From an uncultured Spirochaetaceae bacterium (GTDB lineage: Bacteria; Spirochaetota; Spirochaetia; Sphaerochaetales; Sphaerochaetaceae): 5,803 nt of DNA. The notes beneath the pieces are model-generated. The model worked only from the letters and a program-made list of their open reading frames with translations, ran no database searches and was not told the DNA's origin. Positions 1-5,757 of the stretch are shown one piece after another (within the stretch, counting starts at the first letter, position 1; the number at the start of each line of letters is the position of its first letter). The stretch spans positions 1-5,803 of the forward strand of contig CAMKAB010000062.1 of assembly GCA_946410375.1 (NCBI GenBank), read 5' to 3'. The translations under genes and the position numbers were made by a program.

Positions 1-357
1 ACTTTCGTTTTGTTTTTCTCAGTGCTTCTCGTTAGCGTGCTTCACTAATCTACAAAAAAACACAAAACCTGTCAACACGATTTTCAAAAATTTTTCAATT
101 TTTTTTATTTTTTTTCAAAAACCGCATTTTAAACGCTTTAAACGCAGGTTTTTATTTAAAAAATTTTTCACTTCCTTAAAAATTTTAAAGACAAACGAAC
201 CTGCATCCGGTCTTTATTGTTCCCGCTGTTTCCGTCAATGTGCATTTTCAACCCGATTTAACAAAAAATCGAATAAGAAGTATTTCCGCTATATTTATAC
301 CTTATCTCCCTATACGACGTTACTTTATCATATATAACAGCTGCGCCTCCTTCGCTA
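1..357. other. AT-rich non-coding region with short repeats
   Basis: I see no convincing gene in these 357 bases. The first 50 bases are open in one plus frame and end at a TAA near 46-48, but that is too short to call a gene fragment. Positions 80-185 are almost entirely A and T, with T-runs around 94-115. A tandem 9-bp repeat at 128-145 sits in the loop of a weak hairpin (117-123 with 147-153). Another short inverted repeat, CGATTT and AAATCG, lies at 254-259 and 266-271. The right end is the 3' untranslated side of the minus-strand secreted-protein gene. No clear Rho-independent terminator for that gene is visible: the 254-271 hairpin is weak and has no U-tract on the minus strand. Confidence 0.6.
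128..145. repeat. Perfect 9-bp tandem repeat (two copies)
   Basis: The 9-mer TTTAAACGC occurs twice head to tail at 128-136 and 137-145. It is flanked by complementary arms AAAAACC (117-123) and GGTTTTT (147-153), so the repeat would sit in the loop of a 7-bp hairpin. The second arm can also pair with a downstream site: GCAGGTT at 144-150 with AACCTGC at 198-204. Two copies of an AT-rich 9-mer in AT-rich DNA may be chance or slippage. A binding site is possible but not shown. Confidence 0.6.
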
Positions 358-873
358 CTATAAAAGCATTCTTCCGATACCCGCAACAATACCTGCACCA
401 CAGCCGATCGCTCCACCCAAAATCGTCCCCATCACGCCAAAAAACGAACCGATAGCTACTCCGACAGCAGCTCCGCCCCCGGCATAAGTTCCGAAAAGTT
501 TCGATTTTTCGTTCAAATTTTCCATTCTATTATCTTTTTCCGTTTTTCCATAATCAGAATACAACACAAAAGAAGAATTATCCAAAGAAACTGTGAGAAC
601 TTTACCATTACCGGAAGCGGAATAATTTATCTTCGTAACAACTGATTTCTCTCTATTCAACAAATTCAATGTATTTCCATCGTAGGTATAATAGTATAAT
701 CCCTTTACGGTTGCCGACAGATTACAAAACACCATAGGTTCTCCGACAGAATCGTTTCTCCTGAAATCCAATTCCATTGAACTGTTTATGAATCTCTTTG
801 AGGAAAACGGATCGTAAGCAAAAAGAACAGAAGTCGCCATAACAAAACAAACAATCAAAAAATACTTTTTCAT
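358..873 (-). CDS. Secreted protein with C-terminal glycine-zipper segment, function unknown
   Basis: This is a 171-residue exported protein that I cannot assign to a named family. It begins with a Sec-type signal peptide: KK at residues 2-3, a hydrophobic core at about 4-18, and a likely cleavage after A19 (LFA then YDPF). Cys9 lies in the hydrophobic core with no proper lipobox, so I do not call a lipoprotein. Residues 55-108 form alternating short strands (GLYYYTYDGNTLNLL, then GNGKVLTVSLDNSSFVLYS), a pattern recalling small lipocalin-like secreted domains. Residues 127-168 are a Gly/Ala-rich hydrophobic stretch with repeated GxxxG spacing, typical of glycine-zipper segments that pack or oligomerise in membranes. 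Start support: GGAGGT at 879-884, 5 nt before the ATG. It is transcribed divergently from the WYL genes as a single gene. An envelope location is inferred. Confidence 0.8.
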   Translation of the reverse strand: MKKYFLIVCFVMATSVLFAYDPFSSKRFINSSMELDFRRNDSVGEPMVFCNLSATVKGLYYYTYDGNTLNLLNREKSVVTKINYSASGNGKVLTVSLDNSSFVLYSDYGKTEKDNRMENLNEKSKLFGTYAGGGAAVGVAIGSFFGVMGTILGGAIGCGAGIVAGIGRMLL

Positions 874-909
874 CTTTTACCTCCGCATGAATATTTTTAA
901 TTTTCAACT

Positions 910-915
910 ATTATC
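910..915 (-). promoter_or_regulatory. Candidate -10 box for the secreted-protein gene
   Basis: Read on the minus strand this is GATAAT, a 5/6 match to TATAAT, about 37 nt upstream of the start codon at 873. That would give a short leader holding the Shine-Dalgarno sequence. No good -35 element is found at 16-18 bp spacing, so the call rests on the -10 alone. In DNA this AT-rich such matches are common. Confidence 0.3.
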
Positions 916-1138
916 GTAGAAAAGAATATCTGAACCGTGCTAAATAAACATTTAAAAATAAGTTCCAATCTTCTCTGCCTGCATTTAAAAAATCTTTAAT
1001 CACGGCTTCTCACTTCGGTATGACTGACATGCTTAAATTTATTCCAAGACTAAAAAATAAACACTCAAAAAAAAGTTCCAAAACAACCAATCCGATTTTC
1101 ACTCATTTCGCAAATCCCTTACTTACAAATTTCTCTTT

Positions 1139-1146
1139 TATATACA
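1139..1146 (+). promoter_or_regulatory. Candidate -10 box for the WYL gene pair
   Basis: The sequence TATATACA holds two overlapping -10-like hexamers (TATATA at 1139, TATACA at 1141) about 57 nt upstream of the first WYL start codon. The best upstream hexamer, TTACTT at 1119-1124, is a poor -35 match at 16-bp spacing from the second. This is a weak prediction, but it is the best sigma-70-like site I see before the gene. Confidence 0.28.
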
Positions 1147-1202
1147 CAAAAAAATATTGAAAAAAATACAACTGATGAGAAAATTAAGTATCGGAGATAA
1201 TC

Positions 1203-2468
1203 ATGGGCTACTCGGAAACAACAAACAATTACAATGATATTCGCACCGTTTTAAGAGACCTGTACATAGACGGATATAAAACCTGCCGGGATTTCTATAA
1301 TCGCTATAATGCTGAAAGTTCAAAAGCTACAGACAACAAAAAAAGGCGCATTTTCAATATCTTCAATCTTTTAGGAGAGGATATTCCTCACTACAGCACG
1401 GAAAACGGGAAAGTCCACTACCTGCCCATAGATTCAAGAACGAACACAAACCCTCTTTACAAAACCTTTGAGACTAAAAAATTCAACACTCAAACACTTA
1501 TCTTTTATTTTATTATCATTCAGTATTTCTCCGATGGTAAGCAGCATACGCTTACGGAAATAGCAAATTATTACTCCGAAAACTATGATTCCGCAGATCC
1601 GGACGATTTCATAGATCCGAACACCATACGAAACAGGCTGAACAAATTAGTAAAATGCGGAATTATGCAAAAAATCCAAAAAAAGAATAAAGATATATAT
1701 TATATCCCTCAATACAACACAGATTGGTCAAAGTACGGCACTCTCATATCTTTTTTTTCAGAAACAGCCGAACTGGGAATATTAGGTTATTTCATAAAAA
1801 AAGACCTCATTAACAGCCAAAAACCTGATATTTTACTCTTTAAACACCATTTCATTGTTTTTGCAATAGATAGCGAAATAACATACACTCTATTACAGGC
1901 GATCAATGAAAAGAAACAAGTTATCATAACGCATTCCGAAGAACCTGAACCGATAATCTGCACTCCGCTGAAAATCTTCACTTCAACCCGCTTAGGCAGA
2001 CAATATTCATTGGTTTTCTCTGAAAAAGAGAACCGTTTCCTGTTTATCAGACTGGATAAAATAGTACAGGTGAAGACCGGCAAAACCTCTGAGAATTTTA
2101 ATAAACGCCTAAAAGAATTTAATAAAATAAGGCCGTTCATATGGGGAACAAGTTTAGGATACCATGGTAATTTTCAAAATCCGAAAACATGCACGATAAC
2201 CATGACCATTCAAATAGAAGAAACAGAACCGTACGTGCTTGACAGACTGATAAGGGAAGGACGGAACGGAACAATAAAAAAGACAGGAGCTTCAAAATAC
2301 ACTTACCAAAGAACAGTTTTTGACCCGAATGAAATGATTCCCTGGATCAGAACTTTTTACGGCAGAATACTATCATTCGATAGTGACGACACAAGTTTTA
2401 AAGAAAAAATTTACGATGACGTGAAAATACTATATCAAAATGTTTTACAAAACAGGCAACGCAGTTAA
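1203..2468 (+). CDS. WYL-domain transcriptional regulator (first of pair)
   Basis: A 421-residue protein with the layout of WYL-family regulators. Residues 8-75 look like a first helical, winged-helix-like region. Residues 93-168 form a second winged helix, with recognition-helix pattern TIRNRLNKLVKCGI followed by a beta wing ending IYYIP. Residues 215-292 form the WYL ligand-binding domain: TPLKIFTSTRLGRQYSLVF carries the signature region, with Gln in place of the usual Trp, and IRLDKIVQV closes it. Residues 328-418 are a WCX-like C-terminal domain with the typical WIRTFYGRIL motif. WYL domains bind single-stranded nucleic acid or nucleotides in characterised relatives and often control phage-defence or DNA-damage genes. 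The start is supported by GGAGA at 1193-1197, 5 nt before the ATG. A second, different WYL gene follows 137 bp downstream on the same strand. The target is unknown; autoregulation is plausible. Confidence 0.9.
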   Translation: MGYSETTNNYNDIRTVLRDLYIDGYKTCRDFYNRYNAESSKATDNKKRRIFNIFNLLGEDIPHYSTENGKVHYLPIDSRTNTNPLYKTFETKKFNTQTLIFYFIIIQYFSDGKQHTLTEIANYYSENYDSADPDDFIDPNTIRNRLNKLVKCGIMQKIQKKNKDIYYIPQYNTDWSKYGTLISFFSETAELGILGYFIKKDLINSQKPDILLFKHHFIVFAIDSEITYTLLQAINEKKQVIITHSEEPEPIICTPLKIFTSTRLGRQYSLVFSEKENRFLFIRLDKIVQVKTGKTSENFNKRLKEFNKIRPFIWGTSLGYHGNFQNPKTCTITMTIQIEETEPYVLDRLIREGRNGTIKKTGASKYTYQRTVFDPNEMIPWIRTFYGRILSFDSDDTSFKEKIYDDVKILYQNVLQNRQRS

Positions 2469-2508
2469 CGGGTTCCGAATCAGACACGACATAAACGAAT
2501 CAAACAGA

Positions 2509-2570
2509 GCAGAATAAAATAATAAGTCCTTTTATTAACAAAAACAGGATAACAGCAAAGCTTATTCTGC
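2509..2570 (+). repeat. Inverted repeat with nested hairpin between the WYL genes
   Basis: GCAGAATAA at 2509-2517 and TTATTCTGC at 2562-2570 are perfect 9-bp complements separated by 44 nt. Inside that loop TAATAA (2520-2525) and TTATTA (2532-2537) form a second small hairpin with a 6-nt loop. There is no U-tract after the outer stem, so it is not a standard terminator. The 3' arm ends 25 nt before the Shine-Dalgarno sequence of the second WYL gene. It could be an operator for a dimeric regulator or an mRNA structure that tunes expression of the downstream gene; both are inferences. Confidence 0.5.
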
Positions 2571-2605
2571 AAAGAAACCGGGAACACGCAAAGACAGGAG
2601 AGAAA

Positions 2606-3610
2606 ATGATTTTCAACGAAACATACGGAGCATACACAAGAACAATAGGAGCCATAATCAACGCAATTTTAGAAAAAAGGAAAAAACAAAAAAGAGACTT
2701 CCTTACTTCTTCTGAATTGGGAACCGTTATTTCCGAAAATGCGTTCGGAGAAACAAGAGACAAACTGGACCGGATGATAGAAGGGGACGAGGACGGCAAA
2801 CTTCAAATAATCACAAAAGAAAAAGTAAAAGAAGACGGACGCTTAATCTCTCAATACAGAACAATTCTTTCGGAAAAATACCATCGTCCTGTGACAGAAC
2901 AGGAATTACGATGGTTGAAAACGATTTCCCTTCATCCGATGATGAGTCTTTTCTGCTCCGACTTTCCTTTGTTTAACGATTCGGACGATATTAAGCCGTT
3001 GTTCCGGCCTGATGATATAGTATATTTTGATCAGGATATTACAGGCGATGATTTTCAGTCATCCGAATACATATCAAATTTCAGGACAATATTAGAAAGC
3101 CTCCAGACAAATAAACCCTTAAAAATAACGCTTCAATACAGCGAAAAAGGGGTACTCTGCGAAAAAACCGAAGAATACATACCGAAGAAACTGGAATATT
3201 CTCAAAAAGATAACAGATTCAGACTCATAGCAATCAATAAAAACGATGACTTCTACCGGTTTATCAGAATATCCGCAATAAAAAACATTGAAATACTTCA
3301 AAAGACAGATGTCGTCAACAGGGAGTTGGAAAGAAAAAAAATAAAAGCGACAATCATTGTAACAGACGAAGAGGGCAAAAACGCAATGCAAAGAATTTGT
3401 TTATGTTTTTCACATTTGGAAAGGAAGACTGAAAAAACAGACGAAACTCACTACAAACTGGAAATCACCTATGATGAAAGCGATTCCATGGAAATCGCAA
3501 TAAGAATGCTCTCTTTCGGGAAATATATTCAAATAATTGAACCGAAAAAATTAAAAGAGGAAGTAGAGAATAGAATAAAAAAACAGGCTGAATGCTTCGG
3601 TTTTCTTTAA
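2606..3610 (+). CDS. WYL-domain protein (second of pair, divergent N-terminus)
   Basis: A 334-residue protein matching a compact WYL subtype I remember from Clostridia and treponemes, normally next to a longer WYL regulator as here. Residues 1-70 replace the classic winged helix with a divergent helical region (starting MIFNETYGAYTRTIGAIINA) that may still be DNA-binding. Residues 93-140 carry the subtype's linker, including ELRWLKTISLHPMMSLF and the acidic DDIVYFDQD. Residues 155-232 are the WYL domain: the motif is degenerate (NRFRLIAI in place of a Trp-Tyr-Leu core), but the closing RISAIKNIEIL is retained. Residues 245-327 are a WCX-like C-terminal domain with IRMLSFGKYIQIIEPKKL. The start is supported by AGGAG at 2596-2600, 5 nt before the ATG. 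It is probably transcribed with the first WYL gene and may form a hetero-complex with its product, as PafB and PafC do; that is inference. Confidence 0.87.
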   Translation: MIFNETYGAYTRTIGAIINAILEKRKKQKRDFLTSSELGTVISENAFGETRDKLDRMIEGDEDGKLQIITKEKVKEDGRLISQYRTILSEKYHRPVTEQELRWLKTISLHPMMSLFCSDFPLFNDSDDIKPLFRPDDIVYFDQDITGDDFQSSEYISNFRTILESLQTNKPLKITLQYSEKGVLCEKTEEYIPKKLEYSQKDNRFRLIAINKNDDFYRFIRISAIKNIEILQKTDVVNRELERKKIKATIIVTDEEGKNAMQRICLCFSHLERKTEKTDETHYKLEITYDESDSMEIAIRMLSFGKYIQIIEPKKLKEEVENRIKKQAECFGFL

Positions 3611-3664
3611 ACAAGAATAAGCCAAAACAACAGCCCGCAAGGAGGTAATGCTTTTAAAAACCTG

Positions 3665-3698
3665 CCCGGAGACAAAACACCTCGGACAAAGCGCCGGG
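3665..3698 (-). terminator. Weak terminator-like hairpin after the SUKH gene
   Basis: On the minus strand, about 14 nt past the SUKH stop codon, CCCGG (3698-3694) can pair with CCGGG (3669-3665). Four bases later come five U residues (3660-3656). The 24-nt loop is long and the stem only 5 bp, so this is a marginal Rho-independent terminator. No better candidate exists in the 101-bp convergent gap, and none is seen for the plus-strand WYL operon. Confidence 0.28.
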
Positions 3699-3711
3699 AT
3701 TTCCATTCCGC

Positions 3712-4104
3712 TCAGTACAGCTTATCAACAAATTCCCGGACAGAATCCGCAATATGCTCAACGCCATCATCCTCTAAGGACCAAAAAACAAGAGCATTGT
3801 CAGATTTGCGGAAACAAATAAAATTACCGAAAGAATCTGTTGCAAAAGGATACAATCCAAGTCCGGAGTCCTTAAACACGGATTCAAAATCATAGACATT
3901 TTCAATATCCTCCGAATTATAGGACAGAACTTTCTTTATTGTCCTTTCCTTTGTCTTTTGGGTGTCAAATGCGCACTTCACAGGTCTGCCGTTGTTATGC
4001 TCCAGCAAAAAAGATTCGGCATCGTCCCTTAATGCATAATCAAGCGCTTTTGCAAATTTCTCAATTTTCTCAATATCCGTTTTTGTTTCAAACTTCCATT
4101 CCAT
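3712..4104 (-). CDS. SUKH / SMI1-KNR4 family protein, probable immunity protein
   Basis: A 130-residue cytosolic protein (no signal peptide or membrane segment) of the SUKH superfamily. Hallmarks in order: an N-terminal helical segment opening with MEWKFE; SFLLEHNNGRP at 31-41, the usual helix plus N-G-G/N-N-G turn; LYPFATDSFGNFICF at 84-98, the most diagnostic motif; VFWSLED at 106-112; and a closing helix IADSVREFVDKLY. Length is typical of a single complete domain. Bacterial SUKH proteins are best known as immunity partners of polymorphic toxins, binding and neutralising a cognate nuclease or other toxin. No toxin gene lies beside it here, so this may be an orphan immunity gene or have another binding role. 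Start support: AAGGAG at 4111-4116, 6 nt before the ATG. It converges with the WYL genes. It is 146 bp downstream of the ABC permease on the same strand, and its own Shine-Dalgarno and gap suggest a separate unit or loose linkage. Confidence 0.87.
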   Translation of the reverse strand: MEWKFETKTDIEKIEKFAKALDYALRDDAESFLLEHNNGRPVKCAFDTQKTKERTIKKVLSYNSEDIENVYDFESVFKDSGLGLYPFATDSFGNFICFRKSDNALVFWSLEDDGVEHIADSVREFVDKLY

Positions 4105-4250
4105 ACATGACTCCTTTTCTTACAAATAATTTTAATTACATCAATCTTTAGCACAGCCGACTCTTCAGTTTTTACTAGGGCAACTGAGACTCTATCAATC
4201 TCTCAAAACCGGCAAAGCTTTGCAAATGCAAACCCACAGAAAGCAATCTC
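4105..4250. other. Intergenic region between ABC permease and SUKH gene
   Basis: These 146 bases hold a perfect 12-bp palindrome, GCAAAGCTTTGC at 4212-4223, and a short inverted repeat, TCAGTT (4165-4170) with AACTGA (4182-4187), loop 11 nt. Neither is followed by a U-tract on the minus strand, so neither is a clear terminator for the ABC operon. Whether the SUKH gene has its own promoter here cannot be decided by eye. Confidence 0.45.
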
Positions 4251-4904
4251 TTAAAAATTCAATTTTTCCAACTCCTTTTCAGATATTATCAAAGCCTGAC
4301 GATGTAAAAGATAATAAATCATAATAGAGACACCACCCAGCACCAACGTCTGAAACACTCCGCAGGAAAAGCAAAATTTTCTAAAACTTTCAAAATGTTT
4401 CGGAAGTATCTCAAACAACAATTTCAATGCAACAAATTGAGCGATCATGCCCAAAACAGCAGGAGCAACCGCTTCCTTAGCACTTTTATAGTATAAACAG
4501 TAGAAGACAAAATCAAATATGGAAAAAGAAATAATAGCCAAAAACATGACAGTAACCATCTGTTTGAATAACACAATGCTTTGCAGTCCGCCAAGAGCTC
4601 TTCCAAAAAAGAAAACAGGTATCATCATAATAATGAAAACGAAGTGCAGAATAGCGATCAGAACCATTTTGGACAAAACCATGTCTCTCTTTGACACCGG
4701 AAGAAGTGCGGTATAGAGAAAATCATTCGTATAAACTCCATTTTTCAAACCGTAAAACATAGCCACAAAAACAGCTCCAAAGGATATAAAACAGATATAA
4801 AAAGGATAATCCCGAGCACCAATCATCCCGAAGGGGAAAATAAGAACGAGACAATAAATAGGATTAAATTGCAATTTAAATTCTTTATACAGCAAATTTC
4901 TCAT
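4251..4904 (-). CDS. ABC-2 type exporter permease
   Basis: A 217-residue integral membrane protein, the transmembrane half of a small ABC-2 exporter. It begins MRNLLYKEFK, a short cytoplasmic amphipathic helix typical of ABC-2 permeases. I count about six membrane spans, near residues 16-30, 33-52, 80-100, 114-139, 146-165 and 180-200. The cytoplasmic loop FLYTALLPVSKRDMVLSK at 62-79 is characteristic of the ABC2_membrane_5 type permeases that include the Pmt/Ytr-like exporters. The open frame extends upstream to an ATG at 4937, but I place the start at 4904 because AAGGAG at 4912-4917 lies 7 nt ahead of it. It then overlaps the ATPase gene by 20 bp, which suggests translational coupling and 1:1 production. 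Substrate is unknown; peptides, lipids or drugs are all possible for this group. Confidence 0.85.
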   Translation of the reverse strand: MRNLLYKEFKLQFNPIYCLVLIFPFGMIGARDYPFYICFISFGAVFVAMFYGLKNGVYTNDFLYTALLPVSKRDMVLSKMVLIAILHFVFIIMMIPVFFFGRALGGLQSIVLFKQMVTVMFLAIISFSIFDFVFYCLYYKSAKEAVAPAVLGMIAQFVALKLLFEILPKHFESFRKFCFSCGVFQTLVLGGVSIMIYYLLHRQALIISEKELEKLNF

Positions 4905-5748
4905 AACTTCTCTCCTTGTAAACCATAATCTGCTCAATATCAGGTCTCTTCAAAACTTCTTTCGGAAATAATGATGAATCGGACATGGATACCAATCCGC
5001 GAATTTCGTTTCCGGTTTTTCTGTAAGAAATCAATTCAGACATCATTTCCGTTGTTATCAGTTCAGAATCCGCTTTTACAAACATGTATCCGTTTACAAA
5101 ATCATCATATGTGCCTGCATACTCTGTTTTACCATTGCTGATATACACAATATCATCCGCACATCTGTCCAAATCCGAAGTTATATGCTCAGAAAAAAGA
5201 ACAGAATGCTTTCCATCAGACACAAAGTCTTCAAAAATCTCAACAATGTCATTGCGGGAAACCGGATCAAGCCCTGAAGTCGGCTCGTCAAGGATAAGCA
5301 GTTCCGCATTATGAGATAAAGAGAGAGCCACAGAATACTTAACCTTCATTCCGGTTGAAAGCTCACGTATTTTCTTATTCAGATTCAAATTAAACTTATG
5401 AGCATAATAAGAGAATTTTTCATCGTCAAAACACCGGTAAAAACGCTTTGTTACCGAGACTAAGGTCTTCAAATTCGTTTCGGGATAGTAGGTAAGTTCG
5501 CTCAAAGAGAAACCGACCCGCTGCTTAATTTCAAGCTCGTTTTTTTTGTAATCAAGTCCGAATAACCTTATGCTTCCGCCATCAATGGGTGTAAGATTCA
5601 TAATTGATTTAAGCACAGTAGTCTTCCCTGCGCCATTTTTACCGATAAAACCGGTTATTCTCCCAGGCTCAACAGAAAAACTGATATTATCCAAAGAAAA
5701 ATAAGAGTATTTTTTACAAAGATTTTCCACACTTAACAAACTAGTCAT
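4885..5748 (-). CDS. ABC exporter ATP-binding protein
   Basis: A 287-residue nucleotide-binding subunit that powers the adjacent permease. Numbered from the chosen start: Walker A GKNGAGKT at 36-43; signature LSTGM at 130-134 in place of LSGGQ; Walker B LLILDE at 150-155 with catalytic E155; D-loop SGLD at 158-161; switch histidine H188 in LFSEHIT. The Q-loop position (VGFSLSELTYYPE, about 78-90) lacks the usual glutamine, as I recall also for Ytr/Pmt-like ATPases. Residues about 220-287 form a C-terminal extension beyond the ATPase core, common in this subfamily. The open frame runs up to 5796, but the start at 5748 is preferred because GAGGTG at 5752-5757 lies just ahead and homology begins with SLLSVENLCKKY. 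Such operons often begin with a GntR-family regulator, which would lie beyond the window edge. Confidence 0.9.
   Translation of the reverse strand: MTSLLSVENLCKKYSYFSLDNISFSVEPGRITGFIGKNGAGKTTVLKSIMNLTPIDGGSIRLFGLDYKKNELEIKQRVGFSLSELTYYPETNLKTLVSVTKRFYRCFDDEKFSYYAHKFNLNLNKKIRELSTGMKVKYSVALSLSHNAELLILDEPTSGLDPVSRNDIVEIFEDFVSDGKHSVLFSEHITSDLDRCADDIVYISNGKTEYAGTYDDFVNGYMFVKADSELITTEMMSELISYRKTGNEIRGLVSMSDSSLFPKEVLKRPDIEQIMVYKERSYEKFAV
4912..4917 (-). promoter_or_regulatory. Shine-Dalgarno deciding the permease start
   Basis: AAGGAG on the minus strand, 7 nt before the ATG at 4904. It lies inside the last codons of the ATPase gene (a Lys-Glu pair), so ribosomes finishing the ATPase can restart at once. 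The longer reading frame starting at 4937 has no comparable site and would lie wholly within ATPase coding sequence over its extra residues. Confidence 0.75.
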
Positions 5749-5751
5749 TTT

Positions 5752-5757
5752 CACCTC
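5752..5757 (-). promoter_or_regulatory. Shine-Dalgarno deciding the ATPase start
   Basis: GAGGTG on the minus strand, with its GAGG core 5 nt before the ATG at 5748. The upstream alternatives in frame (ATG near 5772 and 5796) have no such site, and their extra residues read through a homopolymer T-tract. A 10-nt T-run (5758-5767) directly abuts this site. Confidence 0.7.

Larger units (their letters stand above)
874..1202. other. Divergent intergenic region, 329 bp
   Basis: This region separates the minus-strand secreted-protein gene from the plus-strand WYL genes and should hold both promoters. No gene is seen in it. It contains a candidate -10 for each direction, three copies of TTCCAA (963-968, 1042-1047, 1076-1081; the first and third within the 9-mer AAGTTCCAA at 960-968 and 1073-1081), and a more GC-rich patch at about 1000-1031. 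That patch resembles fragments of dispersed intergenic repeats found in many bacterial genomes. The rest is A-rich without clear structure. Confidence 0.6.

Noticed and set aside
1..48. Open plus frame from the window edge ending in TAA, as a possible gene tail
   Set aside because: Only about 15 codons, hydrophobic and low in complexity; an open run this short is expected by chance.
240..455. 71-codon plus-strand reading frame
   Set aside because: It overlaps the 3' end of the secreted-protein gene on the other strand, its residues have no recognisable pattern, and no ribosome binding site precedes it.
722..907. 61-codon minus-strand reading frame overlapping the signal-peptide region
   Set aside because: It is an alternative frame of the same gene start; the Cys/Phe-rich translation looks like frame-shifted signal peptide, and the main frame has a proper ribosome site.
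1787..2140. 117-codon minus-strand reading frame inside the first WYL gene
   Set aside because: Antisense shadow of a well-supported WYL domain.
2500..2799. 99-codon minus-strand reading frame with hydrophobic stretches
   Set aside because: Antisense to the start of the second WYL gene; the hydrophobic look comes from complementing Lys/Glu-rich codons.
1203..4104. WYL pair plus SUKH gene as one defence or toxin-immunity system
   Set aside because: The SUKH gene converges on the WYL genes rather than sharing an operon, and no effector, nuclease or toxin is present, so the link is only proximity.
4212..4223. 12-bp palindrome GCAAAGCTTTGC as a terminator of the ABC operon
   Set aside because: It leaves almost no loop and no U-tract follows on the minus strand, so it does not meet terminator criteria.
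5084..5314. 76-codon plus-strand reading frame
   Set aside because: Antisense shadow of the ABC ATPase Walker B and H-loop region.
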